NCBI GenBank assembly: GCA_016875475.1
Contig: VGRB01000004.1
Coordinates: 1 to 38,217 of the forward strand
DNA: 38,217 bases
DNA from: Deltaproteobacteria bacterium
Lineage (GTDB): Bacteria; Myxococcota_A; UBA9042; DTJE01
Direction of reading: 5' to 3'
Part shown: piece after piece, positions 24,706-35,000 of the stretch
Layout: every line of letters begins with the position of its first letter
Position numbering within the stretch: position 1 is the first letter of the stretch
The notes under the pieces: model-generated
The model's input: the letters and a program-made list of their open reading frames with translations, nothing else
Databases searched by the model: none
What the model was told of the DNA's origin: nothing
Program-made: the position numbers and the translations under genes

Positions 24706-26754
24706 GTGGACGGGTTCACGGCGCTGGTGCTCGGCGGGACCTTCGCGGCCGCCCTGGCGGTGGCCTGGGTCCTCGTGCGCCTCGCCTCCAGCGGCATGCG
24801 GAAGCGCGATGTGGCCGCGAGCGCGAAGCGGCTCGGGAACATGGTCGCCGACGGCCGTCACGGCCAGGGGGTCAGCGCCCTCGTCACCCAGGGGAAGCTC
24901 AAGGAGGCGCTCGAGCTTGCCGTGTCGCAGTCGGACTTCCGCGGCGCCGGCCGGATCGCGCTGAAGCTGCAGCAGCCGCAGCGCGCCGCCGAGTTCTTCG
25001 AGCGCGCGGGCGACAACGAGTCCGCGGCCACGGCGTACATGAAGGTCCCGGACATGCGGCGCGCGGCCGAGTGCTACGTGCGCGGAAAGAACCACGACAA
25101 GGCCGCGGAGATCTACACGCAGGTCGGCGACCTGTGGGCCGCGGCGGAGACGCTGGTCGCGGGCGGGCGGCTGCTCCAGGCGGCGGCGGTCCACCGGCAG
25201 CTCGGGAACGACCTCCAGGCCACGCGGCTCGAGGCGGAGGCGCTCGGGCAGGAAGGACGCCACGACGAGGCCGCGCGGCGCTACGCGGACGCCGGTGACC
25301 TCGAGAAGGCGGCCGACTGCCTGATGTCGGCCGGGAAGCTGCGCGAGGCCGCGCGCGTGTACCAGCAGGCCGGACGCGCGGACCTCGCAGCCGGGCTCCT
25401 GGAGCGCGCGGGGGCGGAGACCGAGGCCGCCGCCCTGTACGAGGAGGCGGGCGACCACGCGAACGCGGCGCGGCTGTACCAGCGCGTCCAGAACCCGCTG
25501 AAGGAGGTCGACGCCCTGGTCGCGGCCGGCGACACGCTCGCCGCGGGCCAGCTCGCCTACAAGCTCGGGAACCGCGCGAAGGCCGAGGAGATCCTGAAGA
25601 TGGCCACGCCGGCGGACCGCGGCTTCGTCCGCGTCTGCCTGCTGCTGGGACGGGTCCTGGAGGAGGAGGGGCGCGACCAGGAGGCGATCCGCTACTACGC
25701 GATGTTCGTGGAAAGGGCGGTCCCGGGCGAGAAGACGGTGGTCGCCCTCAAGAAGCTCGCGGCATTCCTCGATCGCAACGGGGCGAAGGACGCGGCGCTG
25801 CGGGCGCTGAAGAAGCTCGAGGGGGCGAAGCTGCTCGACTCCGTGGCGAAGAAGAACCTCGACCGCCTCGACAAGGACGTCGGTGCGACCGCGGAGCCGC
25901 CCAAGGGCATCTCGTCCATGCTGTCCCGCGGCCGGGAGGCCGTGCCGGAGGTCCTGGCGGACCGCTACCGGATCACCCGCCGGCTGGGCGAGGGCGGGAC
26001 CGCGATCGTCTACCTCGCGCAGGACCGCAAGCTGAAGCGCGAGGTCGTGCTGAAGTTCCTGTCCAACCCGAGCCTGCCGGGCGAGCTGGCCGAGGACTAC
26101 TTCCAGCGCGAGGCCGAGATCGTGGCAGGCATGTCGCACCCGCACATCGTCCGGGTGTTCGACCTCGGCAGCGCGGACGGGCGCCCGTACATCGTGATGG
26201 AGTACATCGAGGGCGACTCGCTGGAGGGCGTGCTGGCCAGGGAGGCGAAGCGCGGGATGGCGGTCGCGGACGTGGCGCGCATGGCCACGGAGCTCGGCGA
26301 CGCGCTCGCCTACGCGCACGCGCGGCAGGTCATCCACCGCGACCTGAAGCCCGGCAACATCATGATCCTCCCCGACGGCCACGCGAAGCTGATGGACTTC
26401 GGCATGGCCAAGGCGCTCCAGGTGAACCGCTCGCGGTCCACATACATCTGCGGCACGCCGGACTACATGTCTCCCGAGCAGGAGATCGGCCTCGACCTGA
26501 CGCCAGCGTCCGACATCTACTCCTTCGGGCTCGTGCTGCTGGAAGCGCTGCTGGGGAACCTGCCGACCGCCTCGACCGCCCGGACCGCCCGGCTGTCCCG
26601 CCTCGACGCGCTCGAGCGCAGCGCCATGCCGGAGCCCGTCAAGCGCGTGATCGCGCGCTGCCTGGCCCTGGAACCCGACGACCGCCCCCAGGACGCCCGC
26701 ACCGTCGCCTCGATCCTGGTCAAGTCCGCCCGCCCCGGCGGCGCCACCGCGTAG
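24706..26754 (+). CDS. Membrane-anchored Ser/Thr protein kinase with N-terminal helical-repeat solenoid
   Basis: The 682-residue protein begins with a membrane segment (about 5-27) followed by MRKRD, which predicts that the rest is cytoplasmic. Residues 45-390 are a run of TPR/SEL1-like helical hairpins with recurring A-A-x-x-Y-x-x-A-G-D (for example at 95-112, 185-200, 240-258). Residues 420-675 are a complete Hanks-type kinase: LGEGGTAIVY (P loop), VLK (Lys450), HRDLKPGN (544-551), DFG (564-566) and MSPEQ (588-592). All catalytic residues are present. The usual bacterial layout puts the kinase first and sensor after; here the order is reversed. The GTG start is chosen because it precedes the anchor; the longer frame crosses the ribH promoter region. 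Confidence 0.88.
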   Translation: MDGFTALVLGGTFAAALAVAWVLVRLASSGMRKRDVAASAKRLGNMVADGRHGQGVSALVTQGKLKEALELAVSQSDFRGAGRIALKLQQPQRAAEFFERAGDNESAATAYMKVPDMRRAAECYVRGKNHDKAAEIYTQVGDLWAAAETLVAGGRLLQAAAVHRQLGNDLQATRLEAEALGQEGRHDEAARRYADAGDLEKAADCLMSAGKLREAARVYQQAGRADLAAGLLERAGAETEAAALYEEAGDHANAARLYQRVQNPLKEVDALVAAGDTLAAGQLAYKLGNRAKAEEILKMATPADRGFVRVCLLLGRVLEEEGRDQEAIRYYAMFVERAVPGEKTVVALKKLAAFLDRNGAKDAALRALKKLEGAKLLDSVAKKNLDRLDKDVGATAEPPKGISSMLSRGREAVPEVLADRYRITRRLGEGGTAIVYLAQDRKLKREVVLKFLSNPSLPGELAEDYFQREAEIVAGMSHPHIVRVFDLGSADGRPYIVMEYIEGDSLEGVLAREAKRGMAVADVARMATELGDALAYAHARQVIHRDLKPGNIMILPDGHAKLMDFGMAKALQVNRSRSTYICGTPDYMSPEQEIGLDLTPASDIYSFGLVLLEALLGNLPTASTARTARLSRLDALERSAMPEPVKRVIARCLALEPDDRPQDARTVASILVKSARPGGATA

Positions 26755-26774
26755 CCCGCCGCCCCCGCGCTCTC

Positions 26775-26840
26775 CCGGTATTGCCGTACCCGGACCCGGG
26801 CCCGTCCCGCTCTCCCTGCCACTGCTCCCGTTCCTTCCCC
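26775..26840. repeat. Degenerate C-rich hexanucleotide-like tract
   Basis: Units such as CCCGGA, CCCGGG and CCCGTC follow one another between the kinase gene and the next small gene. On the minus strand these read as GGGNNC-type hexamers, like those at 27485-27552 and 28908-28956. Confidence 0.5.
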
Positions 26841-26902
26841 CCGCTATGGACCCCCGCCCCGCATTGTCCTATCATCCCATCACCCGGTTGCGGAGCATTC
26901 CG

Positions 26903-27454
26903 ATGTTCATCGAGAAGGAGCCACAGAAGGCGGTCGAGAACAAGAAGGCCAAGGAGTCGTTGGCCAAGGAGCCCGTGGCCGAGAAGGCGCCGGCCAAGCA
27001 GGCGCTGAAGGGCCTCCCATACAACGATCAGGTCAAGGCCGTCTCGCCGCGCGAGAAGAAGGCCCCGGCGGGCAGGACGCCGGAGGCGGTCTCGGCGAAG
27101 GACCCCGTCTCCGAACTGCGCAAGCTGTTCCGCGAGATGAACGTCTGCGACAAGCTCGTGCCGGGGAACGTGGTCAACTTCACCTACGACCGCGCCTCCG
27201 GGTCCATCGCGATCGAGCTGCGGGAGTCCTTCTCGCGCAAGTTCGACGCCGAGAACACGGTGACGTTCGAGCGCCACGTCTCGGGCGTCCTCAGGAAGGG
27301 ATCGCTGTCCGGCCTGGACGGGATCCGCCGCGGCACCGCCGCGATCGTGGAAATCGAGCGCGTACGCGAGGGCGTCACCGCGATCCGCGGCAAGCTCGGG
27401 CCGTTCTCGAAGACGGTGGAGTTCCGGGACGAGCAGATCCCGAGCTTGCCGTAG
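26903..27454 (+). CDS. Lys-rich small protein, unknown function
   Basis: The 183-residue product has a charged, Lys/Glu/Ala-rich first 75 residues, probably disordered, containing a GLPYNDQVKAVSP stretch. A compact domain follows (about 80-183) that looks mixed alpha/beta: DPVSELRKLFREMNVCDKLV, then strands VVNFTYDRASGSIAIEL and VTAIRGKLG. No signal peptide or membrane segment is seen. I do not recognise a family. The ATG at 26903 has GGAG at a suitable distance; an ATG at 26846 is possible but poorly supported. It stands alone between the kinase and hisC. Confidence 0.7.
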   Translation: MFIEKEPQKAVENKKAKESLAKEPVAEKAPAKQALKGLPYNDQVKAVSPREKKAPAGRTPEAVSAKDPVSELRKLFREMNVCDKLVPGNVVNFTYDRASGSIAIELRESFSRKFDAENTVTFERHVSGVLRKGSLSGLDGIRRGTAAIVEIERVREGVTAIRGKLGPFSKTVEFRDEQIPSLP

Positions 27455-27472
27455 GACGCCGCCGCCGGCGTC
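27455..27472. terminator. Hairpin between convergent small gene and hisC
   Basis: A 7-bp stem GACGCCG / CGGCGTC with a CCGC loop starts on the base after the stop codon of the upstream gene and ends 10 bases before the hisC stop. It has no T tract. Confidence 0.55.
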
Positions 27473-27481
27473 CAAGAGCAG

Positions 27482-28720
27482 CTACCCGGTCCCCGAACCA
27501 GAACCCGAGCCCGTACCCCCTCCCCGAGCCCCTGCCCTCTCCCCTTCCCTGTCACTTCCGGAGGGCGGCCAACCCAGCAGATCCGGCTCCGCGGCGAGCA
27601 GCGCGTCCATGCGGCGCGCCAGGTCCCGCATCTGCTCCGCGGTGCCCGCGGTGATGCGCACCCATCCATCGAAGCCCTTCAAGTGCGAGCGGTCGCGTAC
27701 GAACACCCCCGCCGACTCCAGCGCCGACGTGAACCGCTTCGGCCGCGGCACGCGCACCAGCAGGAAGTTCGCCTGCGTGGTCCGGACCTCCGCCCCCCGG
27801 CGCTCGAGGTACTCCGCGAGCGCGGCCTGACCCTCGCGGACGTCCTTGACGTAGCCTTCGCGCGTCTCGCGGTCCGCGAGCGCCGCGAATGCGCCCACCT
27901 GCCCGAGCACGTTCACGCTCTTCGGGTTGTAGAGCTTCGACAGGTGTCCGAGCACGGCCGGCGCCCCGAGCAGGTAGCCGACCCGCAGCCCGGCGATCCC
28001 GAAGCACTTCGAGAACGTGCGCGTCACGACCAGGTTCGGCGTCGCGGGGACGAGCGGGGCCGCGGACGTGCCGCCGAACTCGTGGTAGGCCTCGTCGAGC
28101 ACGAACAGGGTCCGCGGGTGGGCGCGGCAGAGCCGCCCCACGTCGCCGGCAGGGGTGACGACCCCGGTCGGGTTGTTCGGGCTCGCGATGTAGACGAGCT
28201 TGGTGTCCGGCCGGATCGCGTCCAGCAGCGCGGCCGCCGGCACGTCGAACGGGTCCGCCGGCGCCACGGGCCGGGGCTCGACCCCGCGCGCGCGGGCGAA
28301 GATGAGGAAGTGGCCGTACGTCGGCCAGACCACGACCGCGTCGTCGGAGGCCCCGAGGAACGTCCGGCAGAGCAGGTCCAGCGCGTCGTCGGACCCGTTC
28401 GTCACGATGATCCCGTCCGCGGGGACGCCGGTGTACCGCGAGAGGGCGCCCCTGAGCCGCGTCGCGCCGAGGTCGGGGTACCAGTTCAGGTGGTGGGTGT
28501 TGCGAAGGAACGCCTGGATCGCCTCGATGACCCGCGGCGACGGCGGGATCGTGGACTCGTTCCAATCGAGCTTCAGGGGCACCGTGCCTTCCGGGAGCGC
28601 CTTGATCGCGTCCAGCGACGACACCGCGTCGTAGGGAGACATCACCTGCACGTGCGGGCACGGCGCCGGCGCCGGCGCCTCGGGCGCCTCCTCGGTCATC
28701 CATCGGGCCTTCGTATGCAT
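27482..28720 (-). CDS. hisC: Histidinol-phosphate aminotransferase family enzyme
   Basis: HisC transfers an amino group from glutamate to imidazole acetol phosphate in histidine synthesis with PLP. The 412-residue product shows the class-II fold landmarks: LDWNESTIPPSP at the substrate site, TNGSDDALDLL, ASPNNPTGVV, FVLDEAYHEF and the PLP lysine in TRTFSKCFGIAGLRVGYLLG. No other his genes are near, so a HisC-like enzyme with another substrate (as with CobD or aromatic transaminases) is possible. The ATG at 28720 has AGAGGGA upstream; MTEEAP at 28699 is an alternative. The last 25 or so residues are a Gly/Ser/Thr tail (GGTGSGSGSGTG) encoded by a hexanucleotide repeat rather than by the conserved domain. 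Confidence 0.88.
   Translation of the reverse strand: MHTKARWMTEEAPEAPAPAPCPHVQVMSPYDAVSSLDAIKALPEGTVPLKLDWNESTIPPSPRVIEAIQAFLRNTHHLNWYPDLGATRLRGALSRYTGVPADGIIVTNGSDDALDLLCRTFLGASDDAVVVWPTYGHFLIFARARGVEPRPVAPADPFDVPAAALLDAIRPDTKLVYIASPNNPTGVVTPAGDVGRLCRAHPRTLFVLDEAYHEFGGTSAAPLVPATPNLVVTRTFSKCFGIAGLRVGYLLGAPAVLGHLSKLYNPKSVNVLGQVGAFAALADRETREGYVKDVREGQAALAEYLERRGAEVRTTQANFLLVRVPRPKRFTSALESAGVFVRDRSHLKGFDGWVRITAGTAEQMRDLARRMDALLAAEPDLLGWPPSGSDREGERAGARGGGTGSGSGSGTG
27485..27552 (-). repeat. GGGNNC-type hexanucleotide tract forming the hisC tail
   Basis: On the minus strand the sequence runs through units such as GGGTAC-like, GGGCTC and GGGTTC up to the hisC stop codon. In frame it gives the Gly-Ser/Gly-Thr tail of the aminotransferase. 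Confidence 0.7.
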
Positions 28721-28907
28721 CGTCCCTCTGCAAGGCATCCGGCCCGCAACGGGCCGTCCGGCCCGAACTGCAACCGTCATGCCACGGCGCGCTCTCCGGG
28801 CAACGACGTGGAATCGCGGGGATTGCGCGCGCCGGCGGGGATCGGCTTGGATGAACGCTACTCCACCGGTTGGAGCGCGCTGCCGCAGCGCGTCACGCAG
28901 GCGCGGC

Positions 28908-28956
28908 GGGTACGGGCACGAGTACGGGCACGGGCACGGGCACGGGCTTTGGGCAC
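28908..28956 (+). repeat. GGGCAC hexanucleotide tandem repeat
   Basis: Consecutive units are GGGTAC, GGGCAC, GAGTAC, GGGCAC (three times), GGGCTT, then GGGCAC after one extra base. It lies upstream of the pilQ promoter candidate. Confidence 0.9.
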
Positions 28957-29002
28957 GGGGATGAGCCGCATGTCCTCGTCCCGACTAGCTTCTGCCGTCG
29001 TC

Positions 29003-29032
29003 TTGGCGCCCCCGCGGGGCCGGGAATACGAT
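29003..29032 (+). promoter_or_regulatory. Possible pilQ promoter
   Basis: TTGGCG (29003-29008) and TACGAT (29027-29032) are 18 bases apart. The inferred start lies about 30 bases before the ATG. The match is modest. Confidence 0.35.
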
Positions 29033-29072
29033 TCGGAAGGGACGGAGTCCGTTCTTTTTCCCGGAGGTTCCG

Positions 29073-32000
29073 ATGAGAATTCGCGGACGAGTCGCCGCCG
29101 CGGGGATCCTCGCGGCGATGCTTCTCCCGCTCTCCACGGCCGCGGTCGGCGTGCCGGACGGCGGGGGGGGAAATGCGATCACCCGCATCTCCGTGATCGA
29201 GGAGGCGCAGGAGACGGTGATCGCGATCTCGTCGGAGGCGACGCCGACGTTCAGCGTGTTCAAGCTGGACGACCCGGTCAGGCTCTTCGTGGACGTCTCG
29301 CAGGGCGACACGACGCGCGTGGCCGACCCGATCGTGGTCGACAACGGCGTGGTCGAGCAGGTCGGGACCCTCCAGTTCAAGAGCCGCGGAGGCACGGTCG
29401 GCCGGGTCATCGTCGGGCTCCGGGAGGACGTGCCCTACGACGTCAAGGCGGACGGCAACCGGATCGTGGTGCGGGTGGACGCCCGGGGCCGGCGCCCCGC
29501 CCCGGCGGAGGCGTCCGCGCTCGCCGCCAGGGTGACCGAGGTCCGGGACCAGATCACGAAGGAGCAGGCGCTGCTGGCCGACATCCGCGCCGCACGCGAA
29601 CGCGCGGAGGCCCTGAAGGCGCGCGAGGAGGAGAGCCGTCGCGAGGCGGAGCGGCTCCGGACCGATGCCGAGGCGGCCGGCTCGCGCGCGCGCGAGGAGG
29701 CGAGCGAGGCCGCCGCCGGCGCGAAGGACGAGGCGGCCCGGCTCGCGGCCCTGAAGGACGCGACCGCGCGCGCGGAGGCGCAGAAGCAGGCGATCGAGGA
29801 GGCTGGACGCCAGGAGGCGCGGAGGCTCGAGCTGCTCCGCCGCGAGGCCGAGGTCGTGGCGCGTGCGAAGGAGGCCGCCGCGGCCGCGGCGGTCGCGGAG
29901 AAGGATCGCGCGACGGCGGTCGAGCAGGCCGCCCGCCAGGCGATGGCGCGGCGCGCGGCGGAGGAGGCCGCGGCAGCCGGGGCGGCCGGGGCGGCGAAGG
30001 CGGCGCGCGAGGCGGCGGACGCGGAGGGACGGCGGCTCGCGGCGGCGAAGTCGGCTCGCGAGGCCGAGGAGGCTCACGGCAGGGCGGTCGCGGAGGCGGC
30101 GGCCCGCGAGACCGGGAAGGCGGAGCGCGCCCGCGAGGCGCGGGAGCGGGAGGAGAGGCTCCTCGCGGACCTGGCCGCGGCGAAGCGGCGCGAGGCGACG
30201 GCGCGCAAGGACGCGACGGACGCCGAGCTGGCCGCGCTCCGGAAGCAGGTCGCCGACCTCGGCCGCGCGGTCGAGACGGAGCGGACCCGGGCCACGGCGG
30301 AGACGAGCCGCGAGGAGGCGGCCAGGGCCGCCGCGATGGCCCAGGTGACCGAGAAGGAGAAGGAGCTGGCGCGGGCGCGGACCGAGGTGGCGGGCCTTTC
30401 GGCGCGGATGCGCGAGCTGGCGGCGGAGCGCGATCGGGCCGCGGCGGCCGCGAAGGCGGCGGGAGCCGAGGCGGGCCGCGTGGCGGCGCTGGCCGAGGCG
30501 GCGGACCGGGAGGTCCGGCGCAAGGAGGAGGCGCGCAGGGAGGCTTCGGCCCTCTCGACGCAGCTCGCGGCGCAGCGCAGGGAGCTGGACCGGCTCGGGG
30601 CCGAGGCGAAGCTGCGCGAGACGGAGCTTCGGGCCGCGGCGGACCGGGCGAGCGCCGCCCGCGCCGAGGCCGAGGCAGCGGCGCGGGACCTGGACGCGGC
30701 GCGCAAGGTCACGAGCGCGGCCCAGGCCGATGCCGACGCGGCGCGCAAGGTCACGAGCGCGGCCCAGGCCGATGCCGACGCGGCGCGCAAGGCCACGAGC
30801 GCGGCCCAGGCCGATGCCGACGCGGCGCGCAAGGTCACGAGCGCGGCCCAGGCCGATGCCGACGCCGCGCGCAAGGTCACGAGCGCGGCCCAGGCCGATG
30901 CCGACGCGGCGCGCAAGGTCACGAGCGCGGCCCAGGCCGATGCCGACGCCGCGCGCAAGGTCACGAGCGCGGCCCAGGCCGATGCCGACGCCGCGCGCAA
31001 GGTCACGAGCGCGGCCCAGGCCGATGCCGACGCGGCGCGCAAGGCCACGAGCGCGGCCCGCGCGGACGCGGACGCCGCCCGCCGGGCGACCGAGGCCGCG
31101 CGCGCGGCGAAGGAGGAGAGCGCGCGGAAGCTCGCCGCCGAGGAGCAGCGGCTCGAGCGGCTGGCGCGGGAACGCGAGCGCGAGGAGGCCGCGGTCGCGG
31201 CCTTCCGCAAGGAGCTCGACGAGCTGGCGGCCCGCCGCAAGACCATCGAGACCGAGGAGACGAGGACGCTCAGGGCGCAGCTCGACACGCGGCAGGCCGA
31301 GCTGGACCGGCTCCGGCTGAAGGTCGAGACGCTCTCGACCGCGGCGCGCGGCAAGGCGTCGGCGCAGCAGGCCGAGGCGGCGCGGACGCTCGCGGCGAAA
31401 CAGGCCGAGGTCGCGGCGAAGCAGACCGAGATCGAGCGGCTGCGGGTGGGCTACGAGGACGCGCTCGCGCGGGCCCGGGCCGAATCGGCGTCCAAGGACG
31501 AGACGATCCGGACGCTCGCGGCGGAGCGTGACAGGACGGAGCAGGCGCTCCAGTCGATGTCCGCCGAGCGGGAGAAGACCGAGCAGACGATCCGCACGCT
31601 CACGGCGGACGTCCAGCGGGTCCGGCAGGAGGTCGGACAGTCGCGCGACGCGATCGCGGCCCGCGAGTCCGAGGTGGCGCGCCTGAAGGACGCGCTCGCG
31701 CGCGAGCGGGCCGGCCGGGCGGACAAGACCGCGATCGAGCGCCTCCAGCAGGCGCTGTCCGATCGCGAGCAGGCGCTGAAGTCGGTCCAGTCGGACCTGA
31801 CCGCGCGCCTGGCGGTCGCGGACGACCTGGCGCGGCGGCGCGCGTCCGAGATCGAGCGGCTGAACGGCGAGGTCGAGCGGCTGAAGTCGGACCGGGCGCG
31901 CGAGGCGTCCGGGGAGATCGCGGCCCTGAACGAGAAGCTCAGGACGCGCGAGGCCGAGAACAACGTGGTCCGGCGCGCGTACGACGAGGCGAAGCGGTCC

Positions 32001-35000
32001 GCGGCGACGAGCGCGGCGGCGACGAGCGCCGACGCGACCGCGCGGCTCGCGCGACTGAAGAAGGCCCTCGACGAGCAGAAGGCGGAGACCGATCGGCTTT
32101 CGGCCGAGCACGACCGCAAGCTCGCGGCCGAGCAGGACCGGACGCGCGAGCGTGATCGTCGGATCGCGGAGATGGGCGCGCGGATCGCGGAGCTGAAGGC
32201 CGCGGACAGCACGCGGGAATCGGCCGAGGTCGCCCGCCTGCGCGCGTCCATCCGGAGCCGCGAGGCCGAGCTGGAGGCGCTGCGGGACAAGGCACGCGCC
32301 GCGGACGAGAAGGCGCGGCACGCGGGCGAGTCGGGCTCGTCGGAAGCGAAGGCGGCGCGGGCGAAGCTCGCGTCGGCGACCCTGGCGCTCGACAAGGTCC
32401 GCGCGGAGCTGGACACGGCCAAGGACCGCGAGGGCGCGGCGGTCGGGCGCGAAGCGGCGGCTGCGGCCCGCCTGAACGACATGGCCGACGCGCTGGCGCG
32501 CACCGGGCGCGACCTGGCCGCGGCCACGGCGCGGGCCGAGGCCCTTGGAGGCGAGCTGAAGCGGACCCAGGCCGACGCGGCCGGGCTCGAGCGGCGGCTG
32601 CGCGAGCGGCAGGCCGCGACCGAGTCGCTCGATCGGCAGTTGAAGGAGCGGCAGGCGGCAACCGAGTCGCTCGATCGGCAGTTGAAGGAGCGGCAGGCCG
32701 AGGTTGACAGGCTGGCGCGGCAGCTCGACCAGGCGCGCAACCGCGGAACGGCGTCGAAGGCCCTCGCGGCGGACCTGGCGCGCGAGAAGGCCGAGCGCGA
32801 CCGCGTGGCGCGCGAGGTCGCGGACGCGAAGGCCGCGCTCGAGCGGGCGCGGCGAGAGGCGGCGGAGGCGACCGCGCAGGCCGAGGAGGCCGCGGCGCTC
32901 GCCGCGACGATGGCCGAGGGCAAGGAGCGCGCCGAGCGGACCGCGGCCGAGCTGGCCCGCGCCCGCGAGCAGGCGGAGCGGAACGCCGGCCGCCTGGCGA
33001 AGGACCTGGACGCGAGCCAGCGCGAGGTGGAGCGCCTTTCCGGCGAGCTGAAGTCGGCGAAGGGCCGCGGCGACGACCGCGTCCGGACGCTCGAGGCCGA
33101 CCTCGCGCGCGGGAAGGCGGAGCGGGACCGGCTGGCCCGCGAGGCGGCGGGCGCCCGCGAGAGCGTGGCGGCGGCCGAGCGCGCGGCCATGGAGGCCGTT
33201 GCGCGGGCCGAGGCGGCCGGGCGGGAGCGGAGCGATGCCGCGACGCGGCTCGCCTCGGAGGTCGAGGCGAGGAAGGCGGACCTGGCGCGCGTGACCGCGG
33301 AGCTGGATGCGGCGCGCGGCGAGGCGAGGAGCGAGCGCGGCAGGTCCGAGGCACTGACCACGGCGAGCCGCGACCGCGTGGCGGCGCTCCAGGCCGACGT
33401 GGCCGCACGCGAGGCCGAGGTCGCCCGGATCACGGCGGAGCTGGAGGCGACGAGGGCGAGAGGCGCTTCGGAGTCGGCTCGCGTCGCGGAGATGAAGTCC
33501 GAGCTGGACCAGGGACGGGCCGACAGGGACCGGCTGGCGCGGCAGCTCGACGAGCTGAAGACGCGCATCGACGCGGTCACGGCGGCCGCGACGGCGAAGC
33601 GGGCCGAGCCGGCGCCCGCCCCGGAGAAGGCGGCAGCGACGCCCGCCGCGCAGGGCCCCGCCTCCGCGGTCATCCGGAACATCGAGTTCAAGGACGTCGG
33701 CGGCATCCCGTCGCTGGTCCTGTCCATGGACGGGGCGGCCGAGTACGAGGTCCACCAGGGCGAACGCTCGTACGTGATGGCGATGAGCGGCGCGGTGCTG
33801 CCGAAGCCGCTCGCGCGTCGCCTCGACGTGTCCGCGTTCGAGTCCCCCGTGTCCATGGTCAGCGCCTACACGGCCGACGACGGCCGGGTGCGGATCGTGG
33901 TGGAGCTGTCCGAGTCCGTCGGGCAGGCGGCGCGCGTGGTGGACGGGCGCCTGGTGTGGGCGTTCACCGGCCCGGCGCCGTCGCGCATGATGGCCGGGGC
34001 GTCGCCCACGGTCACGACCGGTCCGGAGCGCCGGGCGCTCGCGCTGGCGACCCCGCAGGCGCAGCCGCCGGTGCCCGGAAACCCGGGCGGCATCGCCCCG
34101 GGCGGCGCGCCGCAGGCGCCCCCCGTGCCGACGATGGCCGCGCCGGCGGGCGAGCCGGGCCAGGACTACCTGAAGCCGGCGCTGGTGCCGAAGAAGAAGA
34201 AGTACAAGGGCAAGCACATCAACCTGACGGTCAAGGACGCGGACATCCAGAACGTCCTGACCTTCCTGGCGCGCGAGGGCAAGGTCAACATCGTGACGTC
34301 CGAGGCGGTCGCCGGGCGCGTCACGTTCCACCTCGAGGACGTGCCGTGGGACCTCGCGCTCGACACGGTGCTCAAGACCAAGGGCCTGGACTACGTGGTG
34401 GAGCAGGGCATCTACCGCGTGGCGCCGGTCGAGCAGATCCAGAAGGAGTACGAGGCGCAGGTCCAGAAGCTGGCGCGCCAGCGGGAGCTGAAGCCGGTCG
34501 TGGTCCGCCTGATCCCCGTGAACTACGGGGAGGGCACCGAGATGGCGAACCGGGTCAAGTCCGTGCTGTCGCCGACCGGCACGGCCGAGATCGACGCGCG
34601 GACGAACACGCTGGTGGTCAAGGACACGGAGGACTACCTGCAGGCGGCCGAGGACCTGGTGCGGCGGCTCGACCAGCAGACCCCCCAGGTCCTGATCGAG
34701 GCGCGGATCGTCCCCGCGCGGACCACGTTCCGCGAGGACATCGGCATCCAGTGGGGCGGCCGGTTCGCCGCGTCGTCCGCGTTCGGCACCGAGACGGGCC
34801 TCGTGTTCCCTTCGTCGGTCGGCGTGATGGGCGGCGTCGAGCCCGCGGCGCCCACGGGCGGACTCAACCTCGCGAACCCGCACTGGGCGGTGAACCTGCC
34901 CGCGCCGACCGGTCTCGGGTCCGGCGGCTCCATCGGCATCCAGCTCGGGTCGATCGGCGGCGCCGGGAACCTGAGCCTGCGGCTGTCGGCCGCGGAGGAG

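Larger units (their letters stand above)
28721..29072. other. 352-base divergent gap between hisC and pilQ
   Basis: No gene is supported. It holds the hisC leader with a small hairpin (GGCCCG CAA CGGGCC, 28741-28755), a hexanucleotide repeat (28908-28956), a weak pilQ promoter candidate (29003-29032), a short T-rich run (29054-29059) and the pilQ ribosome site GGAGG (29063-29067). Confidence 0.7.

Noticed and set aside
30687-31106. Possible CRISPR array (ten 42-base periods)
   Set aside because: There are no spacers; units are directly adjacent, in frame, and encode two heptads of a coiled coil.
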